Positions 52,608 to 60,286 of a stretch of 64,000 nt of DNA are shown here, in pieces. This DNA comes from an uncultured Polaribacter sp. (GTDB lineage: Bacteria > Bacteroidota > Bacteroidia > Flavobacteriales > Flavobacteriaceae). Every line of letters starts with the position of its first letter. The first letter of the stretch is position 1. A model generated the notes under the pieces. It worked only from the letters and a program-made list of their open reading frames with translations, had not been told where the DNA came from and did no database searches. The position numbers and the translations under genes were made by a program. The stretch spans positions 1-64,000 of the forward strand of contig NZ_CANMVP010000009.1 in NCBI RefSeq assembly GCF_947501385.1, in the 5' to 3' direction.

Positions 52608-54023
52608 ATGTTTATGAAGAAAATTAGATCTAGTACCTCAATGCTACTTAAAACCATACTTTTTGTGGTATTAAGTATAAATAATGCGTGTACTCATGCT
52701 CAAAAACCAAATATCATAATCATTTTTACAGATGACCAAGGATATGCAGATTTGGGTTGTTTTGGCGGAAAACACGTTAATACACCAAGAATAGATAAAA
52801 TGGCAGCAGAAGGCATAAAGCTAACCAGTTTTTATGTAGCAGCTCCAGTTTGTACGCCTTCACGTGCAGCGTTACTAACAGGTACATATCCAATTAGAAT
52901 GGATATGGCAAGAGGGTCTAAACATTCTGTATTGTTAGATGCAGATCCAAAAGGACTAAATCCAAAAGAAATCACTATTGCAGAAGTTTTAAAATCTGTA
53001 GGTTATAAAACAGGAATGTTTGGAAAATGGCATCTTGGAGATCAGCCTGATTTTTTACCCACAAAACAAGGTTTTGATAAATTTTTTGGAATTCCTTACA
53101 GCCATAATATTCATCCATTAATTCCAAACCAAGCAAAACTAAATTTCCCTCCACTTCCTTTGCTTAAAGGGGAAGAAGTTATTGAAATGGATCCAAATGC
53201 AGATTATTTTACCAAAAGAATTACAGATAAATCCATAGCATTTATTAAAGAAAATAAGGACAATCCTTTCTTCTTGTACATTCCTCATCCAATGCCACAT
53301 CGTCCAGTTCATCTTTCTCCAGAAGTGATGAAAAAAGTTCCTGAAAAAGTACAACAAGCCATTAAAAATGAAGATGGCAATATCGGTTATATGAAAAGAG
53401 ACAAACTATATAATTATGCTATTAATGAAATAGATTGGTCTGTTGGTCAAATTTTAGACGCTTTAAAAAAATACAAAATTGATGAAAATACAATAGTGAT
53501 TTTCACCTCCGATAATGGACCAATGGTGGGTAAAGCAAAACCATTATCTGGAAGAAAAGGAAGTACGTTTGAAGGTGGTATGCGTGTGCCAGCAGTAATT
53601 CGTTGGCCTAAAAAAATTGCTGCAGGACAAGTGAGTAGTGAGTTACTTACTGCAATGGATTTTTTACCAACTATTGCTAAAGTTGCAGGTGCTAAACTTC
53701 CCAAAAATCATATTATTGATGGAAAAGACATTTTACCTGTATTGAGTAACAACCAAAAAAGTCCACACGAAGTATTCTTCTACTACAAAGAAAATACGCT
53801 TGAAGCAGTTCGTTCTGGCAAATGGAAATTACGCGTAAAAGGATATAAATCACCTGCATTATACAATTTAGAAGAAGATATTTCAGAAAAGAAAAACGTA
53901 ATCGCAGAAAATGATGCTATCGTTAAAAGATTAAAAGGGTATATAGAAGTTTTCAAAAAAGACATTAAAGAAAATAGCAGACCAGCAGCTTTTGTTGAAA
54001 ATCCAAAACCACTTTCTAACTAA
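52608..54023 (+). CDS. Family S1 sulfatase
   Basis: 471-residue formylglycine sulfatase; the start may be the Met at 52608 or the one at 52614. A hydrophobic leader (about 10-25) ends near NNACTHAQ; the lipobox is imperfect, so it is either secreted or a lipoprotein. [24 protein letters not shown] lies near residues 37-60. The signature [11 protein letters not shown] starts at Cys82. FGKWHLGD, the [11 protein letters not shown] substrate-loop segment and FTSDNGPM are present. It is the first of three similar, consecutive S1 genes (52608-56951), probably from tandem duplication. Confidence 0.92.
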   Translation: MFMKKIRSSTSMLLKTILFVVLSINNACTHAQKPNIIIIFTDDQGYADLGCFGGKHVNTPRIDKMAAEGIKLTSFYVAAPVCTPSRAALLTGTYPIRMDMARGSKHSVLLDADPKGLNPKEITIAEVLKSVGYKTGMFGKWHLGDQPDFLPTKQGFDKFFGIPYSHNIHPLIPNQAKLNFPPLPLLKGEEVIEMDPNADYFTKRITDKSIAFIKENKDNPFFLYIPHPMPHRPVHLSPEVMKKVPEKVQQAIKNEDGNIGYMKRDKLYNYAINEIDWSVGQILDALKKYKIDENTIVIFTSDNGPMVGKAKPLSGRKGSTFEGGMRVPAVIRWPKKIAAGQVSSELLTAMDFLPTIAKVAGAKLPKNHIIDGKDILPVLSNNQKSPHEVFFYYKENTLEAVRSGKWKLRVKGYKSPALYNLEEDISEKKNVIAENDAIVKRLKGYIEVFKKDIKENSRPAAFVENPKPLSN

Positions 54024-54038
54024 AAATTTAAAACTAAA

Positions 54039-55472
54039 GTGATGAAAAAATCGATTTATATATTTAGTATCATTCTGTTGTTTTGTTTGCCTTTTGTGCT
54101 TTTAGCTCAAAAGGATAAACCTAATTTTATCATCATTTTTACTGATGATCAAGGATACAATGATTTGGGATGTTTTGGTTCGCCCAACATAAAAACACCC
54201 AACATAGATCAAATGGCTAAAGAAGGAATAAAATTTACTAGCTTTTACGCACAACCTGTTTGTGGCCCTTCAAGAGTAGCTTTACTAACAGGTAGTTATC
54301 CTATTCGTATTGGAGAACCCAATAATAGAAAGGCATTTCACACCCAATTGCATACAAAAGAACTCACAATTGCAGAATTATTAAAAACAAAAAATTATCA
54401 AACAGCATGCATTGGCAAATGGCATGTTGGCGAAGAAAAAGGTCAAATGCCAAATGAGCAAGGATTCGATTATTTTTTTGGAACACCCCGTTTTAATGGT
54501 TTTACAAAAGAAATTGAAGATGCTAGTTTTAGATGCAAACTATTACGAAATAAAGACACCATTCAAACTATAAATAATGTAGCAGAAATGGGGCAATTAA
54601 CCAAAATTTACACTAAAGAAGCAACTAATTTTATAAAGCAAAATAAAGAAAATCCGTTTTTCCTTTATCTAGCACACAATATGCCTCATGTTCCTTTAGG
54701 GGCTTCAGAGAGTTTTAGAGGAAAATCGAAAGCTGGTTTTTATGGAGATGTTATAGAAGAATTAGACTGGAGTGTTGGAGAAATTTTAAAAACTTTGGTT
54801 GAAGAAGGGTTAGATGAAAACACGCTCGTTATTTTTACTTCAGATAATGGTCCTTGGATAGAAGATAAAATCGGCAACCATTCAGGAAGTGCTTTTCCTT
54901 TAAAAGGAAATAAAATGCAAACTTGGGAAGGAGGCATAAGAGTTCCTGCAATAATGCAATGGAAAGGAAAAATAAAAGAATGCATAGTAACTGATGAAAT
55001 TGCCACTACTATGGATTTTTTCGCAACCTTTTCCGAACTTTCAGGAGCTAAAATTCCTACGAACTTAACCATAGATGGAAAGAGCTTTACAGACATCATT
55101 TTAGAAAATAAAAAAAGTCAACACGATTATTTTTATTATTACGCATATACGCACTTACAAGCTGTTAGAGATAATGAATGGAAATTAGTTTTACCAAGAC
55201 CAGAGAAACCAAAATATATGGGTTGGTGGGCACGTAAAATTGATGCAGTTGACACAATTAAATTATACAACTTAAAAGAAGATAAAGAAGAACAATATAA
55301 TTTGGCAAATAAGTATCCAGAAAAAGTAAAAGAATTACTTGCTGTAATAGAAAAAGGACGAATCGAGTTGGGAGATAATAATAAGATTGGCAATGGTGCT
55401 CGTTTTTTTGAAAATAAGCAGAAGAATAAAAGAATAATTAAGTATAATAAATTGAGTGCTCAAAAAAAATAA
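54039..55472 (+). CDS. Family S1 sulfatase, tandem paralogue a
   Basis: 477-residue formylglycine sulfatase with a signal peptide (about 1-23, ending LLAQ). FTDDQGYNDLGCFGSPNIKTPNID lies near residues 33-56 and the signature CGPSRVALLTG starts at Cys75. IGKWHVGE, LAHNMPHVPL and FTSDNGPW are present. Its first 80 residues are nearly the same as those of the next gene, but the central part differs (FGTPRFNGFTKE; long DTIKLYNLKED C-terminus), so the two have probably diverged in sulfate position or sugar. It follows the previous sulfatase by 15 nt. Confidence 0.93.
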   Translation: MMKKSIYIFSIILLFCLPFVLLAQKDKPNFIIIFTDDQGYNDLGCFGSPNIKTPNIDQMAKEGIKFTSFYAQPVCGPSRVALLTGSYPIRIGEPNNRKAFHTQLHTKELTIAELLKTKNYQTACIGKWHVGEEKGQMPNEQGFDYFFGTPRFNGFTKEIEDASFRCKLLRNKDTIQTINNVAEMGQLTKIYTKEATNFIKQNKENPFFLYLAHNMPHVPLGASESFRGKSKAGFYGDVIEELDWSVGEILKTLVEEGLDENTLVIFTSDNGPWIEDKIGNHSGSAFPLKGNKMQTWEGGIRVPAIMQWKGKIKECIVTDEIATTMDFFATFSELSGAKIPTNLTIDGKSFTDIILENKKSQHDYFYYYAYTHLQAVRDNEWKLVLPRPEKPKYMGWWARKIDAVDTIKLYNLKEDKEEQYNLANKYPEKVKELLAVIEKGRIELGDNNKIGNGARFFENKQKNKRIIKYNKLSAQKK

Positions 55473-55532
55473 AGAACACTTCATAATAAGTTTATATAAA
55501 AGCTTGTAAATAAGGAAAGAAAAAAAATAGTC

Positions 55533-56951
55533 ATGAAAAAATCGAATTATATTTTTAGTATTATTTTTTTGCTTTTCCTTCCTCTTATACTTTCAGCACA
55601 AAAAGAGAAACCTAATTTTATTATCATTTTTACTGATGATCAAGGCTACAATGATTTGGGTTGCTTTGGTTCACCTGATATAAAAACACCCAACATCGAC
55701 CAAATGGCTTTAGAAGGGATGAAATTAACAAGCTTTTATGCACAAACCGTTTGTGGGCCTTCAAGAGCTGCATTAATGACAGGAAGTTATCCTTTAAGAA
55801 ATGCACGTAATGATAATGGTGAATCTCCACATCCAAAGCTATCATTGAGTGAAGTAACTATTGCAGAAGTTTTAAAACCTTTAGGATATGCTACTGCAAT
55901 GATTGGGAAATGGGATTTGGCAGGTCACAATCCTGAACAATTTAATCCAGACCTTCTTCCTGTACATCAAGGGTTTGATTTTTCATTTTTTACCCCATCA
56001 AGTAATGATGCTAGAGTTCATTTGCTTAAAAATAAAAAAGTTGTTGAATTGAACGCAGATATGTCTACGCTAACAAAACGCTATACTGATGAAGCTCTTG
56101 GTTTTATAGAACAAAGTAAAGAAAAACCCTTTTTCTTATATTTAGCACACACAATGCCACATACAAAACTTGCGGTTTCAGATGCGTTTAAAGGAAAGTC
56201 AAAAAGTGGTTTTTATGGCGATGTTATTGAAGAAATAGATTATAATGTTGGGCGTATTCTAGAAAAGCTAAAAGAAGAAAATCTGGATAAAAATACCTAC
56301 GTAATTTTCACCAGTGACAATGGTCCTTGGTGGATTAGAGGAGAAAATGGAGGTCATGCAGAACCATTAAGAGGAGCTAAAACATCAGCTTGGGAAGGTG
56401 GCTTACGAGTTCCGTTTATTATTAGAGCACCTAATAAAGTTCCTTCTGGAAAAACTTCTGATTTGGTTATTGCTACCATAGATGTATTGCCTACTATTGC
56501 CAAAATAGCTGGAGCAAAAATACCAACAGATAGAATTATTGACGGACTTGATGTGTCAGAAATTATTCACGGAAAATCAAACACATTAGAGCGTCCTTAT
56601 TTTTACTATCAGCACAAAGATTTACGAGCAGTAAGAATGGGGAAATGGAAATTACATTTACCTCATAATGTAAATTCAAATTCAATAGCTTTTAGAAAAT
56701 GGCCTATACACATTGCTCAAAAAGATAGAGTGCTATTTAGTGACTATGTACTATATGATTTAGAAAATGATATTGGTGAAACAATAGATGTTTCAAAAGA
56801 GTTTCCTCAAGTTGTTGCACGACTGCGTAAGCAATTAGAATGGGCAAAAAAGGATATTGGTGATTTTAGCAAAAGAGGCATCAATGCAAGAGCGTTAGGA
56901 AACGAACCTTATTTTACGCCTAATGATTTGATTAAGAGGACTAAAAAATAG
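55533..56951 (+). CDS. Family S1 sulfatase, tandem paralogue b
   Basis: 472-residue formylglycine sulfatase with signal peptide (about 1-22, ending LSAQ). FTDDQGYNDLGCFGSPDIKTPNID is near residues 32-55 and the signature CGPSRAALMTG starts at Cys74. IGKWDLAG replaces the GKWHLG of most S1 enzymes: the His is Asp here, which may alter substrate binding or activity. LAHTMPHTKL and FTSDNGPWW follow. It is the last gene of block 3; the 192-nt gap that follows may hold a new promoter (a TACTTTTA -7-like box at 57069) but lacks GCAACATT at the 48-bp offset. Confidence 0.92.
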   Translation: MKKSNYIFSIIFLLFLPLILSAQKEKPNFIIIFTDDQGYNDLGCFGSPDIKTPNIDQMALEGMKLTSFYAQTVCGPSRAALMTGSYPLRNARNDNGESPHPKLSLSEVTIAEVLKPLGYATAMIGKWDLAGHNPEQFNPDLLPVHQGFDFSFFTPSSNDARVHLLKNKKVVELNADMSTLTKRYTDEALGFIEQSKEKPFFLYLAHTMPHTKLAVSDAFKGKSKSGFYGDVIEEIDYNVGRILEKLKEENLDKNTYVIFTSDNGPWWIRGENGGHAEPLRGAKTSAWEGGLRVPFIIRAPNKVPSGKTSDLVIATIDVLPTIAKIAGAKIPTDRIIDGLDVSEIIHGKSNTLERPYFYYQHKDLRAVRMGKWKLHLPHNVNSNSIAFRKWPIHIAQKDRVLFSDYVLYDLENDIGETIDVSKEFPQVVARLRKQLEWAKKDIGDFSKRGINARALGNEPYFTPNDLIKRTKK

Positions 56952-57143
56952 TTACTAATAAGATTATAGATTTAAATTTTGCTTAATGCTATTTTCTAAA
57001 AGTATACATTATAACCCCTGATTGTACTCAAAATTACCCATCAAATTATTTTAGAATAAGTAGTTTTATACTTTTACCCATTTTTCAGTAAAAATCATAT
57101 AATAACCAGCTAGAATAATTAAAAAACCAAATCAAATTAAAAA

Positions 57144-58232
57144 ATGAAACCACAGAAAATTATTTTATATGTCCTAGTTTTTGCATGTATGTCTTGTAAA
57201 ACAAACAAGAAAAATGATGCAGAAAAAAAATCAAATACGTATTCCAGCAATATGAAATTTGAATATGTAGGAAGGGCTGCAGAAAACGAAGGTATGCACG
57301 TTTGGGGTTCTTCTCCAATAGAAGGAAAAGATGGAAGAATCCATTTGTACGCTGCGCAATGGTCTACAAAAACACAAAAGAATTTTAGTGGTTGGTTTAA
57401 AGATTGTGAAATTGGTCATTACGTTAGTGACAATCCAGAAGGCCCATTTGAATATGTAGGCGTAGCTATAGAAGATAAAGATGGTGAATTTAATTCGCCA
57501 CACAATCCAACTATTAGTTATATAGATGGGCAATACCAATTGTGTTTTATTGTAAATGAAAATGACGATTTAGTATATCAAAGAATTGTAATGATGGTTG
57601 CAGACGATTTAAACGATACTTGGAGACCCGCAAAAGGTGCAGAACCAGATGGAACTATTTTAAGAAAAACAAAAGATTCTACAGTTTGGAATTACACTGC
57701 AAGAATTGGCGTTTCTAATCCTTCTTTAGTGAAATACAAAGACAAATATCATTTATATCATAAATCTGTAATTAAAAGACTTTCAGGAAAAGGACATGTG
57801 TATGTCTATGGAGTTGTAGTTGCAGATAAGGTAGAAGGGCCTTACAATCAAACACCAACACAAGTTACTAGTAGAGCAATGCCATTAGAAGATGCGTATG
57901 CGTTTACTATGAATGATTCAGTCTTTTTTGTAAGTAGAGATTTTGGACGCTCTTTGGGAAGTACAGGAGGTGGATTACTATGGAAATCCGCAGACGGTTT
58001 TAATTTCCCTAAAGAAGAAACCACACGTGCCTATGAAGATTTAGCACATTATCTTGGAGAAGAACATTTAAAAGATGCAAAAGCATATCGTGGTAAAAAA
58101 GATGGTCACTTAGAACGTGCACAAATTTTATTTAAAGATGGTGTACCCACCTATTTGTATTTAGCAACAGGTGTGCAAACAAAACCAGGTTATGGAAGCA
58201 GTTCTCATGTATTTAAAGTTGTTTTTGATTGA
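57144..58232 (+). CDS. Beta-propeller glycoside hydrolase-like protein (GH43/GH117-type fold), lipoprotein
   Basis: 362-residue protein with a lipoprotein signal (ACMSC, Cys about residue 17). The mature part has the repeating pattern of a five-bladed beta-propeller: HVWGSSPIEGKDGRIHLYAAQW, GHYVSDNPEGPFEYVG, HNPTISYIDGQYQLCFI, SNPSLVKYKDKYHLYHKS, ADKVEGPYNQTP and PLEDAYAFTMNDSVFFVSRD. This is the layout of clan GH-F/GH43 and GH117-like enzymes, but I cannot name the family. Asp and Glu residues in these motifs (SPIEGKD, LEDAY) are candidate catalytic residues. It is first in block 4. Confidence 0.7.
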   Translation: MKPQKIILYVLVFACMSCKTNKKNDAEKKSNTYSSNMKFEYVGRAAENEGMHVWGSSPIEGKDGRIHLYAAQWSTKTQKNFSGWFKDCEIGHYVSDNPEGPFEYVGVAIEDKDGEFNSPHNPTISYIDGQYQLCFIVNENDDLVYQRIVMMVADDLNDTWRPAKGAEPDGTILRKTKDSTVWNYTARIGVSNPSLVKYKDKYHLYHKSVIKRLSGKGHVYVYGVVVADKVEGPYNQTPTQVTSRAMPLEDAYAFTMNDSVFFVSRDFGRSLGSTGGGLLWKSADGFNFPKEETTRAYEDLAHYLGEEHLKDAKAYRGKKDGHLERAQILFKDGVPTYLYLATGVQTKPGYGSSSHVFKVVFD

Positions 58233-58261
58233 AAAAAAGTTAGTATCAAGCGAAAAATACA

Positions 58262-58795
58262 ATGCAAGATTATATTGATTTAGCAGTGAAGAATGGAGTT
58301 ACACTTTTCGATAGTGGACAATGTCAATTTTGTGGAGCAAACACAAAAAGAGGGATACACGAATGCTTAGAGATTTTTAATCTTGGATTTCAGGAAATTG
58401 ATTTTTCAAATATTGAAAATCACATATATAGATTTCTGATTGTTGACGCACACACATTACAACACCCAGAAATTCACGGTAGATGGAATAATCATTTTCA
58501 CCTGTCAAGACTTCATTTGATTTTTAAATACGGTATTAATTGGACTTATAAACTTTCACCAAAACTTAGTGATTATTTGAATGTATATAAAGCTCTTAAA
58601 CAGAATGAATTTCTAACTCCACCTGAAATATTAAAAAGAGGAACTATTACAACAACTGATATTAAAGAGAAATCAACTAATCAAAAAAGCTGTAAAGAGT
58701 TGATAAGAAAATGGGCGATGGAAGTTTATGAAAAATGGAACATTCACCATAGTATCGTAGATGAAATTGCTAAAGGATTTTTAAATCGAAAATAA
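58262..58795 (+). CDS. DUF5946 family protein
   Basis: 177-residue protein without signal peptide, probably cytoplasmic. CQFCGA near residues 21-26 looks like a zinc knuckle, followed by HECLEIF, and FLIVDAHTLQHPEIHGRWNNHFHLSRLHLIF (about residues 58-88) is the family signature. The function of DUF5946 is unknown. It is the only non-exported, non-carbohydrate-related gene of the locus after the insertion sequence and may be a passenger gene acquired by transfer. Confidence 0.75.
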   Translation: MQDYIDLAVKNGVTLFDSGQCQFCGANTKRGIHECLEIFNLGFQEIDFSNIENHIYRFLIVDAHTLQHPEIHGRWNNHFHLSRLHLIFKYGINWTYKLSPKLSDYLNVYKALKQNEFLTPPEILKRGTITTTDIKEKSTNQKSCKELIRKWAMEVYEKWNIHHSIVDEIAKGFLNRK

Positions 58796-58827
58796 AAAAA
58801 ATCAGTTGCTACAATTAAACATATAAA

Positions 58828-60285
58828 ATGAAACTAAAGCTATTATCTATTTTAATTTTATTGCTCACTATAAGTTGTGAGCGAAAAAATAATACTCAAG
58901 ATAATACGCTTGATGAAAATAAAGAACTAATCACCATTAACACCTCCAAAAGAACAAAAGAAATTTCTAAAAATTCTGCTGGAGTTGTTGCTTGTTGGTT
59001 ATTAGATTCAGATATTGAAAGACCAAGAAAAACGTCTTTTACCAACGCAATGAAAGATATGGGCGTAAAATACATTCGCTTTCCTTACGGTCATTTAGCT
59101 GATAATTATTTGTGGGATGATGATGGCGATTATGGAAACACACTCACTCCAAAAATCGCATCTACTTCTCAAGCTCCAGCAGATTGGAGTTGGGCTGTAG
59201 ATCAATCGACAGGCGAATTTATAAAAGATATGGATTTTGACGAATACATTTCTATTTGTAGAAATGTAAAGGCAGAACCAATGGTTGTTATCAATATTCT
59301 TTCTTATAAATATGAAAATGGTCCTACCTATGAAAAACTAAAAGAAATGGCTGCAGAGTGGGTTCGTTATGCAAACATTACAAAAGGATATAAGGTAAAA
59401 AGATGGGCTTTAGGAAACGAAGTAGATCATCATTCTGATTTAATTTCTCAGCAAGAATATAAAGAACTATATACTGATTTTGCAACAGCAATGAAAGCAG
59501 TAGATCCTAGTATTTGGATTGGACCAGGATTACTGGGAAATTGGCATGCTGCAATGTTGGCTCATGATCCTGATAATATCGATTTTATTTGTGTTCATAA
59601 TTATTTATACAAATACGATTGGAGAAATCAAGATTACGAAGGATGGAAAAACACCAACGATATTTTAGTAAATAATGTAGAAAAAGTTCAAAAAATAGTC
59701 AATAATTCATCCATTCCAGATATAGAAATTCATGTTACTGAAATGAATTCGAGACCTTGGAAAGATAATTTGGATAGCGATGATATATTCAGAGCTTTAG
59801 CATATGCAGAAATGGCATTAAATGCTTCCAGTTTTGAAGATGTTACAGCAACTTACGTTTGGAATACACATGGTCCATGGTCTGGTCCTGATGAAAATTC
59901 TCCCTACAATATATTAGATTTAGAGAATAATCGTGAGCCACGTGGTGATGTTATCAAAATGATTAACGATAATCTTTTCGGTTATTTTGTTGAAATGCCT
60001 CGTGTAAACGGATTTGTAAGAACGTATGCATGTGTAGATGATATCAATGAGAATTTGAATGTTTTTTTAATCAATAAAAATGATAATATAGAAACAGTAA
60101 ATATCACAACTTCAGCGTTTGATTTACAACCTAATTACACTATAAAATCTTTTTCAGGCAAAAGTCCTGAAGACAGGTTTCCATTATATTCAGAGAAGAA
60201 TGAAAACCAAATAAATAATCAAATACTAAACATTGAATTAGCACCTTTATCATTCAATATAATTTCACTAAAACTAAAACCATAA
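58828..60285 (+). CDS. Clan GH-A glycoside hydrolase, lipoprotein, family uncertain
   Basis: 485-residue lipoprotein (signal ends TISC, about residue 17). Residues about 35-390 form a likely (beta/alpha)8 barrel: MGVKYIRFPYGHLADNY, AEPMVVINILSY, candidate acid/base Glu198 in ALGNEVDHH, CVHNYLYKYD, and candidate nucleophile Glu305 in HVTEMNSRPW. A short C-terminal beta domain follows (about 395-485: LNVFLINKND...LAPLSFNIISLKL). The overall form resembles GH51/GH39-type arabinofuranosidases and xylosidases or GH86-like agarases; I cannot decide. It directly precedes the GH116 gene (1-nt gap). Confidence 0.75.
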   Translation: MKLKLLSILILLLTISCERKNNTQDNTLDENKELITINTSKRTKEISKNSAGVVACWLLDSDIERPRKTSFTNAMKDMGVKYIRFPYGHLADNYLWDDDGDYGNTLTPKIASTSQAPADWSWAVDQSTGEFIKDMDFDEYISICRNVKAEPMVVINILSYKYENGPTYEKLKEMAAEWVRYANITKGYKVKRWALGNEVDHHSDLISQQEYKELYTDFATAMKAVDPSIWIGPGLLGNWHAAMLAHDPDNIDFICVHNYLYKYDWRNQDYEGWKNTNDILVNNVEKVQKIVNNSSIPDIEIHVTEMNSRPWKDNLDSDDIFRALAYAEMALNASSFEDVTATYVWNTHGPWSGPDENSPYNILDLENNREPRGDVIKMINDNLFGYFVEMPRVNGFVRTYACVDDINENLNVFLINKNDNIETVNITTSAFDLQPNYTIKSFSGKSPEDRFPLYSEKNENQINNQILNIELAPLSFNIISLKLKP

Positions 60286-60286
60286 T

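Noticed and set aside
57001..57076. A fourth block promoter before the propeller hydrolase gene (ACATT...AACCCC and TACTTTTA)
   Set aside because: There is no GCAAC word and the distances to any -7-like box (41-44 or 63-67 bp) do not match the 48-bp rule seen elsewhere.
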